A stretch of DNA of 64,000 nucleotides from Ahaetulla prasina (lineage: Eukaryota; Chordata; Lepidosauria; Squamata; Colubridae), in NCBI RefSeq assembly GCF_028640845.1, contig NC_080539.1:180929459-180993458 (forward strand), given 5' to 3'. Made by a program: the position numbers and the translations under genes. A model generated the notes under the pieces. The model worked only from the letters and a program-made list of their open reading frames with translations, ran no database searches and was not told the DNA's origin. This document shows positions 45,070 through 57,522 of this stretch, piece by piece (position 1 is the stretch's first letter; the number at the start of each line of letters is the position of its first letter).

Positions 45070-47285
45070 TTTATGTGTTAATTCTAGCCTATGTACAATA
45101 ATTTATATTGTAATAAAATTGAGATATTTTTGAATTTGCATAGCTAAAGTCTGTTTTTGAATGGCTACAAAATATGAGCAACATCATAATAATGTGATAG
45201 AGGGAAGATAGAGGTTCCCTTCACTGTGCTTGGTTTTATAATTTCTGGTAGTATCTCTGGTAGAAGACAATGACCTTTGGGGCAGATGACAACAATGTAT
45301 TTTGGCAAATGAGCTCAGCGTGTAAGTTAGCTAACAAATTAGCTTCCAGAAACCACTAACAGTAGCTTGCAGAGTCACAGCTGTTGATCTCAGTTGAAAT
45401 GCATTGTTTGCAGAAGATTTCTAAGCAGTTTTCAAAGATGTGCCTTGTGTAGGGCGATAGCCTGGAAAAACATATAATGCAGAAGTAGATTTGTAACTAC
45501 CTTTATAAAATGGCAATGGTTTGTTGTATTAGAATAAAGTGACATATCATATCATGTAACACATCAGTATATCATCTGCTATGCAAAGGCTTGGAACAGA
45601 AAGCTCCTAGTAAATTCAAATTAGAATTAGAGTTTTAACAGAATATATTATTAATAGGGTAACAAAGAAGAAAAGTACTACCACAGGATTTGGAGCAACA
45701 AGGAAATAGGAGGAATAGGAGTACATTTTCATAAACTTGTGGAACTTAAGGAAGGAACAATTTTCTTTCTAATTCTGAGAACATGTAAAATTAAGAAAAC
45801 ACTTATTATTTAGATAAGTTTATATCATTCTCTTGTGCTATGGTAAATTTAAAAATGCTCTGGATCATAGACAAAATGTTTAGCGCAATGTGAAATTTAG
45901 TGTTTGTCAATATGGACTCAAACTAATTGTGATGGACATAACTCCATTTGATGCCAATCATTTCAAAGAGACTGAGGGCAAATTTACAGATGTGCACATA
46001 CAGTACATGAATATTAGCAGGAAGAAAACCACTTGTGTTTTAAAAGTTCTAGTTATTTCATAACATATGCCCGTAATATTAACCCTACGCAAAGAAAGTT
46101 AACCTAAATTATTTTCGTAGAACAACAATCAAACGTTTTTCTTATTTCTCAGATAAGTACCAATTCCTTTTATTCTGTAACTGTATGCATTCCCCAGACA
46201 CAATTCACATTCACACAACTCTATGTAATGCAACAAAGTAATCAAATTACAACCCACAACTATACTTAGCCCTGTTCATGAAACAAAATTAATACCAATA
46301 TTTCAGGTATAAAAAAATAACCTTAGCGGAATTAAGAAAACAAATCAATGCATTTATATATACAACCATAGAGAATATCATCTTCCAAAAATGCTAAGAA
46401 AACGTAACTTGTAAACAGAAGTCAATGCCTAAATTCTGTAGTCTGAAATGAGGATGGGGCAATGTAACTGAGCAGTAAACTACCAGCCTTTTCTCTCCCT
46501 GCCCACAAGCCCAAACCCTCAGTGATTCTTTGTAATTTGTCTGAAGTAGTTCCAAATTAGGTATTCTCCACAGCTCTTTCATCAATATATGTTTAACTTG
46601 TAGAGATGCCACAAATTTTTACAAGTGTTTCATTTTTCAAACGTCTGGTATCATTTTTCTTGAAACTGAGCTATAAACAATACTGCTGCGCAGCTACAGC
46701 AAATCCACCCAAAACAAAATTGAGTACCACAAAGTAACAAAGTGATATTTAGCCAGTTTAATAAGTAAAACATCACGTAAATCAGCAAAGAAACAACAAA
46801 TGTCACAAAATACTATAACATGGAAAGACAACTGTAAAAAAAAACAAAAGAGAATTGAGACTGTCAGATATAAGTATATTCTATTCAGTGTCAAAACTGC
46901 GAAACATAATTAATATTTTATTTTAATTTTAATATAATTAAAAATATAATTTTTATTCTTAATCTAATAGAAAAAGAATATGATTTAGACTCAACTACTG
47001 AATTTGCTTTATTTCAAAATTGTTCCTCAGACTCTTAAATTTGATTCAGATTATGGTAGAAGAGTTAGTTCAGGCCTGTGGGAACTGTGGAAACATCTTG
47101 TCATGTTATAGCAGCTTAACAATTTGTTCCCAGGTATTTTTTTTAAAAAAAGTTACTGGGGTGATGGTTCTTTTAAAGTCTTCAGGTTGGGCACCTTTTC
47201 TTTTAATCTTTGAAACTAAAAATTTGGTTAGAAACTGGAATTGTGTTTGCTTTCACAATTAAAACAATACTCTATGGGTATCCAT
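45070..47285. other. unique DNA, no gene seen
   Basis: No known repeat or exon. Short ORFs at 46394-46612 (-), 46694-46894 (-) and 47020-47262 (+) show no domain. Less AT-rich patches near 45240-45460 could be conserved regulatory DNA, which I cannot test here. Confidence 0.45.
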
Positions 47286-47289
47286 GTGA

Positions 47290-47311
47290 ATGAATGAATG
47301 AATGAAAATAA

Positions 47312-47361
<50 letters not shown>
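47290..47361. repeat. (GAAT)n and (CA)n microsatellites
   Basis: GAAT repeat at 47290-47306 and CA repeat at 47314-47361. Confidence 0.93.
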
Positions 47362-47363
<2 letters not shown>

Positions 47364-47458
47364 ATTCACATAGATACACATTGAGTATTATTTTAATTAC
47401 ATACACAGTGTAATTTTGTGTATTTTATATACATACACAGAAACACACACATACATGC

Positions 47459-47515
47459 TTGAGCAGGGGGTTGAACTAGAAACCCTTCAAGATCCCTTCT
47501 AACTCAGTTATTCTG
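47459..47515 (+). mobile_element. CR1 3' tail fragment
   Basis: GAGCAGGGGGTTGAACTAGA followed by TTCAAGATCCCTTCTAACTC and GTTATTCTGAA is the CR1 3' end. Confidence 0.7.
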
Positions 47516-47636
47516 AAACTTTGTCAATATATGGGTGTGTATTTTATACACACACACAAACACACAATAATCTTGATAGATAAGAAAAGTTTCACACAAT
47601 TATTGTGATATAAAACATATTAAGATCTTAATATGT

Positions 47637-47996
47637 GACTCAGTGACTGTTCAAAATTACAATGGCACTGAAAAAAAATGACTTACGACCATTTTTCACA
47701 CTTATGAACGTTATAGCATCCCTATGGTCACGTGATCTATATTCAGATGCCTGACAACTGACTCACATTTATAATGGTTGCAGTATTTTGGTCCCCTTTT
47801 GTAATCTTCTGACAAGCTACGTCAATGGGAAAACCAGATTCACTTAACAACTGTGTTACTAATTTAACTCCAGTGAGTCATTTAACAAATGTGGCAAGGA
47901 AAGCTGTAAAATGGGGCAAAACTCACTTAAGAAATTTCTCATTTAGAAACATAAATTTTGGGCTCAATTGTGATTGTATGTTGAGGATTAGCTGTA
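47637..47996. mobile_element. Tigger-like element, near full length
   Basis: It matches the 10055 copy through ATGACTTACGACCATTTTTC, GCATCCCTATGGTCACGTGA, ACTGACTCACATTTATAATG and GGCTCAATTGTGATTG, ending GAGGATTAGCTGTA. Confidence 0.82.
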
Positions 47997-48100
47997 TTGT
48001 ATAAAGTAATTTGTTGTACAAAAAATTAAGTAAATTGTAAAATAATTCAGTTGACATCTTTAAAATTTCTATACACCTTTTTTGTATTTTTACAGCATAC

Positions 48101-48152
48101 GAGGGAGGGAGGGAGGGAGGAAGGGAGGGAGGAAGGAAGGAAGGAAGGAAGG
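48101..48152. repeat. (GGGA)n/(GGAA)n microsatellite
   Basis: A purine tetranucleotide repeat; the minus ORF over it (48047-48265) is an artefact. Confidence 0.93.
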
Positions 48153-48620
48153 CTCATCAGGAAGGAAACCACATCTCTGCAAAATAATGAATAAACAAAC
48201 AAAATTATGACTTTTGGGAGCTTGTTACTATCTTTGCAAACTTGCAGGGACTCCATAATGTCCAATTGTTTCCAAATGAGTGGAATACTTGGAGAAATGG
48301 CAGATGCTTTGTCACTCTTTTTAGCACTACCACTACCAATAAGACCAATAGGACATGAATAGAGTACATTTTATTAAGATGTTACAACTGCATCATTTTA
48401 TCTTCTGTTGCTTCCTCACTCTGTATGAGGGAATTCTAACATGAGAAAAATGTAATGCTACATTACAGGTCTTTCAATATACATTACTGAACATCAACAT
48501 TAATAATAAACATAGTTCAAAACTGGTTCTTTTTCTCTGATGTCTTATGCCCAAAATAAAAAACACAAGTGTTTTAAATGCAAGTCTAACGAAGCGATCA
48601 ATTAAAAGTTTGACATAGAG

Positions 48621-48751
48621 TGTGTCAAACTCGTGTCGTCACGGCAGCGTCACATGATATATCGTGACTTTCTTCCCCTTCGCTAAACTGGGCATGGGCG
48701 TGGCCAGCGCATGACACATCCTGCCTCCGGGTTGTGAGTTTGACAGCCCTA
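48621..48751. mobile_element. hAT MITE, CAGGGCTGTCAAACT family, inverted copy
   Basis: The ends are TGTGTCAAACTCG and GTGAGTTTGACAGCCCTA. A perfect 8-bp duplication ACATAGAG lies at 48613-48620 and 48752-48759. It keeps more CpG than the other copies, which suggests it is younger. Confidence 0.9.
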
Positions 48752-48865
48752 ACATAGAGGAAATAAAAGTATTGCCAAATTACAGTCCCATCTATAAATT
48801 TTTGGAAACAGTTACTGAATTTAATACACAAAGCCTGCAAATTAATAGTTATTTCAGTAAAGAAA

Positions 48866-49066
48866 AATATTTGTAGCTCAGGTTGAAATGAGGGGGTCCT
48901 TGGTGCTCTCTGACCTTAATTGTTTTCTTGGAGATGCTTCATTACCCAAGTCATTTCATTAGCACTGATGATGTTACCTAGTTTTAGCAACGAAATGTCT
49001 GCAAGAAAACAACCAAGCTCAGGGAGCACCAAAGACCCCTCATTTCAACCCTGAGCTACAAATATT
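48866..49066. mobile_element. palindromic pair of Penelope-like terminal units
   Basis: Arms of about 75 bp (48866-48940 and 48992-49066) are inverted copies of the unit with TTGTAGCTCAGGTTGAAATG. The unit also occurs singly at 33296-33440. The hammerhead-like core occupies the centre. Assignment to Penelope-like elements is an inference. Confidence 0.7.
48965..48995 (+). ncRNA. hammerhead-ribozyme-like core
   Basis: CTGATGA (48965-48971), exactly the canonical box, then a stem-loop that begins GTTACCTAG and closes with CAAC, then GAAA (48992-48995). Stem II has mismatches in this copy, and helices I and III were not verified. Confidence 0.45.
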
Positions 49067-49069
49067 CTC

Positions 49070-49960
49070 CTCTCTAAGCTCAGAGAGTGCCATGAAACCG
49101 TAATAATCATTTTGTTCTTTCTTCTTCTTTTTAATAATGCATAAACTGATAGGAGATTGATCACTCTATGACTACTATGAAACAACATCCCAGGCAAAAG
49201 AACATCCCTGACTTCCTTCCCTAACAAGGAAGAAACTGGACCTGGGACAGTCTAGAAGGACTTTTTGATCTAATGCATTTACATCCCCAGATAAATTCTG
49301 TATGAAAAGCTTTAATTATTATAAGATTATTTTTAGTCTATGAGCCACTCTATTTGAATCTTGAGATTCCTCAGTCAGATCACCCTGAGTAAGAGCTTTG
49401 GACTGATAACAATAACTGCAATCCTACCTACATATATTTGAAAATAAGTCTCATTAGCAATTAAGTATTTCAAAATATTCCATTTTTCATGCATCATCTC
49501 TGGCATTTGTTTGACTTCAGACTTTTTCAAAACAAACATTTTTCACTGAACAACACGTATTTTCAACAATTTCAGTTTAAGATATTATCTTTCTGGGGAC
49601 AGAGAGTCATTATTTCAAAACCCGAAAAGAATAGATATCTCCAATTGGATGTTCATGATTGCCAAAATACTGAACAGCATCCCAAATTATATAAAAAATT
49701 CTTCAGGGTATTAGATAAGAGAGTTGTGCAGTACATTGTATCTGAAAGGACAAAATGCTTTGGACAGAAGACTTATCAACAATTCTTAACCCCAAGAATC
49801 TTTTGACAAAACTGTAATGCAGCTGTGGAGGGAAGTCATGCAATCCTGTTTTAAAGAACTGCCAAACAGTGCTACATGAACTCCTTTATTTTTCTTTCAA
49901 ATCTGAAGGACTGCACAGCTCTCTTAGATACATAAAGCAGTATCACCTATAAGAACAACA
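49070..49960. other. unique DNA, no gene seen
   Basis: The + ORF at 49489-49806 (105 codons) has no recognised domain, intron signals or homology that I can name. Confidence 0.45.
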
Positions 49961-49966
49961 TATATA

Positions 49967-50339
49967 CCGTATATACTCGAATATAAGCCGATCCGAGTAT
50001 AAGCCGAGGTCCCCAATTTTACCCAAAAAAACTGGGGTAAACTGGGGACTCGAGTATAAGCCGAGGGTGGGAAATGAGGCAGCTACCGGTCGGGGAAACC
50101 CTCCCTCCCTCAGCCGAGAAGGCTGGCGGCTCCCCCGCCCCGCCCTCTCACTGCACCGGCAGGGCTTCCCCGCGCTAATGCAAAAGCCCGCCAAGTTTGC
50201 GCCATCCGGTATAATGTGAAAAGAAGAAGAAAAAAAAAACCTCGAGTATAAGCCGTATATACTCGAGTATAAGCCGAGGGGACGTTTTTCAGCACAAAAA
50301 ACGTGCTGAAAAACTCGGCTTATACTCGAGTATATACGG
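49967..50339. mobile_element. mariner-type MITE composite with GC-rich insert
   Basis: TA lies at both ends (49965-49966, 50340-50341). The terminal inverted repeats begin CCGTATATACTCGA and run through AGTATAAGCCGA. The 50090-50200 interior is CpG-rich. The last 87 bases (50253-50339) form a complete palindromic MITE on their own. Confidence 0.85.
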
Positions 50340-50344
50340 TAGTC

Positions 50345-53300
50345 TGTAGCTAATTAAATTGAAGCTTAAAAATAATTCTCTGTAACAAAGACATAGAAAC
50401 AATGCCCAGTTGTTAAAATGAGAAACCAGTTCTTTTTCATATCTGAACTTAATAGATTTCACTCCTTAATCTACCTACTTCCTAGTGCACTGAAAGCATC
50501 TGGAACAAGTATAAATGTGAAGTCAGGACAAATGTGCATTGCTTGATTACACTTTGCAAGGCAAGAATTGACTATAAAATCATTCATCAAAAATTATGAA
50601 TAACGCAAATACTCAGCTATAATATTTCAACCTGAATCTCTATTGAAGCTTTAAAAAATTAGTTTATATTTTTCCCTAGTGCAAATATTGTGAGGTAATT
50701 TTACAATTGCAGTTTAAAATCTGCAATTGCAATTAGTAAAATAAATGAAAACTCTATAAGCAGGAGTGAAACTGGCATGCAACTTAAAAACTGCCATGAA
50801 TATTGCCTAAAAATAAGCTTACAATGGCTATTTTAAAGGCTGTGTGTGGTCTTACCCATATATTCTGGCAAGATGCAGTTTCTCCAACCACAGCTAGAGT
50901 CATCCAAAAGCAGTGGCACTGGAGAGTCTCTGTCTCACCTGTCAAAGTTGAAGAACGCTGTTCAGCAGACCACCATGAGTCCATGGATAGGATCCACAGC
51001 ACTGAGCAGCTGTTCCTGATAAGGTTTCTTTAACTATAGAGGAAATCCTTTCATAAGAGAATCACACTTAATGTGTGTGTACTAGCACCCATGCAGAACA
51101 TGATTGCGCCGAAGGAAAAGAGGAAAAAACTCCAGTCTGTTACAATAATTACCCTCTAGTTGGATATTTGCTAATTTATTAACTTACACCAAACAAATAG
51201 CTTGAGACATAAAGACACTTTCTATATCAATTATTAAAATAATTTGATAGTCCAGTAATATGAAGTTAAAGACACATCTGATTCATTTTGAAGGGATTTC
51301 TTTGTTCCTATCCTAAATAAAGAATATTTCAAACTGATGAAAAGTTTAGTTGTGGCTGAATTATTTTTCTTATAGCAAAATAAAATAAACTCAAAAGTAA
51401 ATAATCTCAAAAAACTTAAATCAAAATAATAAAAAAACTTAAATTGAATAACCATTTGTGATATTCCTCTCTCATACCAGGCTTGGCCATTCTGCACTTA
51501 GATGGTACGTATGTGGATGATGAATTATTAAAACTTATTTTTTACGTATGTGCGGCTGTTATCAAAAGAACAATTCAGTTCTCAAGCTATGAAAATTCCT
51601 ATACTTTAATTACAGGCAGTAATCATTTCACTAAGCAAAAAGGCTCTCAAGAGATTGCTTGCATTTTCTTGGAATATATATTTTTAGAGTACTAACTAGC
51701 ATAGTTTGGGTATTATTTTTCTTTGGTTTTGTCAGTAGCATGTTTGAAATAAATTTTATTAAGTGGTAGTGTAAGTAACATTGCATTGTGGGTAGCAGTT
51801 TCCTGTTTTAACCTAGCCACATCCTCAACTGTTATGTGAGACAAGTTTCCCATATTTTGTGCAAAACAGATTTTTTTTTCTTCAATGAAAACTGAGACTG
51901 AAGGAGCAAAAAGCAATAATGGTTTAAGTTTCTGAAGGTAATGGTTTGTTATATTTAAATACAAGCTATGCTAACATACTGCACAAATTCCAAAATGCAG
52001 CGATATAGAATAAAATATTTATTAAGAGCAACAGATAGGAAAAATAATTTTACCACTATTTTCTCTAATAATCTCTAGTGATTATATGAGGCAGAGATAT
52101 TAATATACCTTTTGTGACATTAGTTCTCTCTAAAACTGATGAGAAAATGGCTTGGCACAATTCAGTGTGCAGTACCACATCTTCTTTAAAAGATAAAACT
52201 CTTCCTACTAGTGTTAAATATTGCTATTTAAACTCAATTGATTAAAAAACCCAAGTATCTACTGCAGTTGAAGTATATGTACATTACTATGATTCTCTTT
52301 CCTTAACACCACACTGATTATTCTTATGATAGCCAGAAAATTCATAAAAATGGTTCTGTTCCCTTAGAATCTCTCATGAAGGAGAACATCCTATGATCTG
52401 TCAAAGAAAGCAGAAGACAAGTTGGGGATTTCCCCCCCTTATTTTTACTCAATCAAAAGCTGTTGAGGAGCAATTTTAAAATTCCTAATCGAACTTAATA
52501 AGGCTTAGTTACTCTTAAGGCTTTCTCAAAAATTCCTGTTTTTCTTTTTAAACAGGTTGCGACAGATGATCAAGGATTACTCTGGTGAAGCCTATGTTTT
52601 ATACTACAGCTCCTAGCAGCTCAAAACAACACTGCCATTGTTTAGGACTCCTCAGGAAAACCTCAATGGACAGTTTTTCTAAACCTGATCTAGGATATGG
52701 TGTATTCTCTCCCAGTCTCAGCCCTAGCTTTTCCCAACTTTTATCCCAATTGGATAGAAACAAAAGTACACTTCACAATTTTGGTGGATCCCAATAGGCA
52801 TCCTCCAGAATTGTTAAGACTAGTTGTGTTTTTATCAAATTAGAAAAGAAATAATACTATATCCTAAACAGAGGAAGAGTACGCTAGTTTCTCCTTCCAT
52901 ATCAATACATTCATTCAACATTTAAGCAAAATGTAGCTACTGCCTCCACACTACATTTATAATTTCATTCTGTCCAGAATATGAAGATTTGAGACAATTC
53001 AAGCAGATAAACAACCTATTTCGCATCATGCATTTTCTGAACAAGCAAAGATAAGCTTGAAAAGGGGGGGTTGTGATTACTTTTTCTACTGCTGGTTCAA
53101 AATTTAATAATGATGTTTTTGTTTTGTTTTCAGCCATATTCGTTGAGATTTTCATCTCAGAAGATAGATCTCAAAAAAAAGAAAAACTGCATTACTTTAG
53201 TCAACTACAACTCCATCTTAAATTATACTCTGAAAACAGAAGAACAGATTAAGCATTCTCTTTTGTCCAACTGAAAATAATTTTTGTATCTGCAAAAAAA

Positions 53301-53650
53301 AGACATATTACCTTCTAATAGGAGACAAAGGAAAACGATTTCAGAAAACAAAAGAGCTATTGTTTAAATAAGCGCTTAATCTATTATAGGGAACATGTTT
53401 TAGACGTGACTAATCTTTAATTCCAAGTGGCTAATGTAATATAGCAATAAAGCCACTGTGAATATTGTGCATAGACCAAAGAAACACAGGGTCAAATCCC
53501 CACTTAGCTATGATACTTGCCAAGTGATTCTGAGCCATTCATTATCTCTCAGATTAATCTAACTCACACTGTTGCAACAACAAAAAATAAAAAGGGAACT
53601 TCTAGGGAAGCCTCTCTTCATTTCTTGCAGCCTACAAGCATCATTAAATG
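50345..53650. other. unique AT-rich DNA, no gene seen
   Basis: No known repeat or exon. A less AT-rich patch at 50810-51010 is open on both strands. Runs of A or T are common. Confidence 0.45.
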
Positions 53651-56600
53651 AAGGCAAAATGGGAAAATGTTATTAATATATTTACTAGCACTAGGCATAC
53701 ATCCTATGAATTTCTATACTAGCTCTTCTTAAATTAAGAACGTTATTATTCCATACTGAAGAATAAAGCATAACAAAATAAAACACTCCCAGAAAAGTTT
53801 TCCAACAATATTTATTGGCATGCATGGAACATCTTCAAATTTGTCTACTATGTAGTAAAACGGATTGTGGTGTTCTTAAATGTTATCATTTCTTTAGGCA
53901 GCTACATATATGAAAAACTGGCGAAGTAAAGTGTTTGCTTTTTAATGGGAGCCTAGCACTGCTGATTATATTGAAGCTATTTTAAAATTGTAACTTCAAG
54001 TTCTGACAAAAACATGTTGATGCAAAATACTGAAATACTATAATTATACATGTTATGTTTGAGTGTAGTTTGCTAAATAAATTAAGGAAAGACAATTATA
54101 AGATATAAAGTTTGAAGAATGCTAGAATAGAAAGCAGAGTGACTTTAGGCAGGTTATGGAACAAAGTTATGCTTTACAATATTACACCTTTCAAATAATG
54201 CAATAATTGACTTTATATTTCATAGATTCAAATGTAAAAGAGCAATGTCTGGAAGTTGGTGAAAACCCATCTAATAATCGCGTCATTATGTTATTTATTG
54301 TGGTGAACATCATCTATATGCTACCGTTGCAAGAAATTCTGTTTAAACCTGTTATAAAAATAAATGTCTACAGTACAAATAAACCTTCTAAAATATATGC
54401 TTTATACTGTGCACTCTTCCTAAATACTTGTCTATGTTCACTTTTAACTATTTCATACAAGCAAAGACTATAGGTTTCCCAAATAGATTTTGGACATTTT
54501 GTGATTCAATAGCTTATATAAATAAATATAAACATCACCTTATTTGTGATTCTATAGCAAAATAAATCTGATTATTCTGATTATGCTTGTGCTTTTTTAA
54601 TATCAGATGACAAATGTCTATTACTACAAGTTGGACCAAAATCTTTCCCTATTCATTGCCAAAGACATCTTTTGGCCAAATCAACCTAGAAAACTGAATA
54701 TTTATTTTTAGATGAAGAAAAAGATATAAGCAAGAAAACCTGCTTCCCAATGAATTGCAACACCAGATTCTAAATAGCCGCGCTGTAACCTACTAAAGAG
54801 ATAGCTGTTAATGTTTTCTTCATCATTTTCCTCACAAATTATGGAAAATAGTGGTTGATCACCACAATTTCTTTGGAAATCCACCTTGATATAGAACTTT
54901 TTCAAACAAAAGAGATCATTATGTATCTCTCCTCCAGTTTTCTAGGTACAATTTTAGAGGATACAGATCATAAGTTATATTTAAAGACCTATCAGAAGTT
55001 TTATTTTCTTTTTAAACATGTGTTTTCTAACGATAGTTATTGATATGTTGAGAATTCTAAACAAATCCAATACAACAAATAAATGCAAAACAAAACAGCA
55101 AAAGATGTTAAAAGATGTCTCTTACAGTCAGATTCATTGCTCCCTACAAGATTCTGCAGGAACCTAAAATTTGAACTCATGCATTAATGGAAATACAAAA
55201 CAATTATACCCAAAATATTTCAAATAAAGTTAAAGAAAATATTTAAGAAATATATTGAGAGAATACTACAAGAACTCAGATTTCTGTAATATCAAGATAT
55301 CAAAGGTAATCTAAGTTAGACGTGTTTAGCCAAAAGTACAATTTCTAGAGTTTTGTCCCAAATTTGTGATTTAAAGATTTTTTAAAGATATTTTTTCATT
55401 TATCAATTATTTTGGCAAAGAAAATTATATGCATTTATAAATTGATGTTTAATAAATTAAATTACATCATTAACATAGTAATCCTATAGAGGCTTACCTG
55501 GGAGAGTCCTATTGGACTGAGTGGGGGGTAGTTGTGTGTAGACTCAGAATGCTATGCATGTCTATTAGATTTTATTTCAAATATTCATTCATGCATAGGA
55601 ACACACTGTAACAAATTAAAATCTAAAATTGCTATTATATTAAAATTTACAAAATCCTCTCACATATGACACAATTAATTGATATAATTTTACATCTTTG
55701 TTTCTTGTGATTCTTTTAGTTGTATACTACCATTTAGAATTTTTAAATGTGTAGCATACTACTTTAGCACACTAAAAGCTTTAAAAGAGGAGAAGTATGA
55801 GATACCTTACATATACAGAATTTAGGAATATTAAAATTATGGAATTCATAAATAGATATAAAAGATATAAAAATCCAGACAAAAATTGTTTGCATTTTTT
55901 TCTTTTAAACGTACTTTCTCCCCTTTATTTATTATGTACTCATATCCCTTATGCATTATAGGCATAAATAAACTCTTTTCCTGAAGTTTTATTCACTGTC
56001 TACTTGGATTTCAATAGAAGGCAAAAATTTTTAATATTTTGTTAAACTACTATCCTCAGTTAAATTACTAAAGATATTAGTATTGAGAGTCAATGGGTCT
56101 ATGACCATATTAACAAGATTACCCACAGAAACATAGGAATAGTGCCAGGGATTAGGCAGTTTCTGAAAGATGTTTTCAATTTTGTCCAAAACACAAATAG
56201 GCAAATAATGCTAACACACAATGTCTGTGCACAATATTCTTTAGTCTACACAGCATGATGCAATTTATTCTGAGGCCTAAATTACAGACAGAACACCAGC
56301 TTCATTTTAACTATGTGCATTAATAAAGTTAAAGCTTTTGATAGATAATTGTATTTTAACACACTTTAAAAGACCATATAAATTTATATGACAAACTGCC
56401 TAAGCAATGCCTATGAATCTGATTTATGTTTCAACGCAAATAAAGCATCTCCCACTGGCCTTTGAAATCTGCTTATACAGAAATCTCTCCGTCAACATTA
56501 AGTAATATTTTGTTTTTAATAGAACACATTAAATGTATAATTATTTCACATTAACTACCAGAAAGATATCAGAATACAGCATAGTGTGTCCTCTTTCTAA

Positions 56601-56700
56601 AATATGCAAGTAAGTCACACTATAAAGATGACAGGTTTTCTAGGAAACAGAAAAGGCTGCATATAATTGCATTTAATGTTCATTACAGAAAGCTGCCAGC
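53650..56700. other. unique AT-rich DNA, no gene seen
   Basis: The one recognisable item is a short remnant at 55478-55560 with AATCCTATAGAGGCTTACCT, a motif common in reptilian palindromic repeats. ORFs at 54207-54473 (+) and 54855-55043 (+) show no domain. Confidence 0.45.
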
Positions 56701-57239
56701 TAGCTTTAGGAGAATGTAACATAGACAGACATGATTTCAGGAATCCCGAAACTAACACTTCAGTGACAGCCAATTACAGCCCCAAAAACACAGCCCCAGT
56801 AGGCAGCCTGCTAGGAGAACTTGAGGTAAGGTAAAGTTTCTCACAATGAGTTACAGATTCACAAGCTCAGGAAGACAAGGAGAAAAAGAAAAACAGAAGG
56901 AATCCAGCTACCCAGCAAATATGAAGCAGACCCCAAGATCGAGATACAATCCAAATATGTAAATTATTGTAAATCATCACTGTTGTTCAGAATTTCACAC
57001 AGACATTTGTGCCAATTCTGGTTTATTTCTCCACAGACACAATAAGGAAGCAGAGGAGGTGGGGGTGGGGGGTGGGGGGAGAGAAAGAAGAGAGAAGCAA
57101 GCAGGGAAACAGAGTATTGAAGTTCTGCTGTCCATATGCTTCAACGGCACAGGAGTTGAAGCTCTTTCAGCAATTTGTATGCTCTCCAAATCCTCATGAG
57201 TCACAAAAATTAAAAAGCTAGATCCTTCTGGATTCCAGA
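56700..57239. promoter_or_regulatory. RUNX2 P1 upstream region
   Basis: Repeat-free sequence leading into the promoter, with the G-rich tract at 57055-57098. CTTGAGGTAAGG at 56820-56831 is splice-donor-like but no upstream exon is recognisable. Regulatory content is inferred from position only. Confidence 0.45.
57055..57098 (+). repeat. G-rich/purine tract upstream of RUNX2 P1
   Basis: Three G runs of 5-6 bases separated by single T bases are followed by a GA-rich stretch. This could form a G-quadruplex on the + strand. It lies about 350 bases upstream of the likely start. Confidence 0.75.
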
Positions 57240-57423
57240 AAGGGCCTTACCACGGGCCTTTTGTCAAACTTTAAAAGGAGGAGGAAAGGAAAAGCCACAG
57301 TGCTGGGCAGTCCCACTTTACTTGGCTTCTATGATGTCACAAACCACATGATTCTGTCTCTCCAGTAACAGGGCTTGCAAAAAAAAGGAGTTTTAAAAGC
57401 TTTTGCTTTTTTGGATTGTGTAA
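57240..57423 (+). promoter_or_regulatory. RUNX2: RUNX2 P1 (distal, bone-type) promoter
   Basis: This stretch directly precedes the RUNX2 leader and resembles the mammalian P1 promoter as I remember it. A purine-rich tract lies at about 57273-57294. TGATGTCA at 57332-57339 is a CRE/AP-1-like site, and AACCACA at 57342-57348 is a consensus Runx site just after it. TTTTAAAA at 57391-57398 is TATA-like and would place a start near 57420-57430. The exact transcription start is an inference, because no CpG island or canonical TATA box fixes it. Confidence 0.8.
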
Positions 57424-57522
57424 ATGCTTCATTCGCCTCACAAACAACCACAGAACCACAAGTGCGGTGCAAACTTTCTCCAAGAGGACACAGCAAGAAG
57501 CCTTTGGTTTTTAAATGGTTAA
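57424..57522 (+). other. upstream ORF 1 in the RUNX2 leader (32 codons)
   Basis: The ATG at 57424 opens 32 codons that end with TAA at 57520-57522, and the frame runs through the Runx-site cluster. It counts as a uORF only if transcription starts at or before 57424, which is uncertain. It resembles no known protein and would act, if at all, by limiting translation of the main ORF. Confidence 0.4.
57446..57468 (+). promoter_or_regulatory. cluster of three Runx-binding sites
   Basis: AACCACA occurs at 57446-57452 and 57454-57460, and TGCGGT (a Runx site in reverse) at 57463-57468. Another AACCACA lies at 57577-57583. Runx proteins bind TGYGGT/ACCRCA, and mammalian RUNX2 is known to regulate its own P1 promoter through such sites near the start. 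The spacing of 1-2 bases between sites is unusually tight. Confidence 0.85.
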
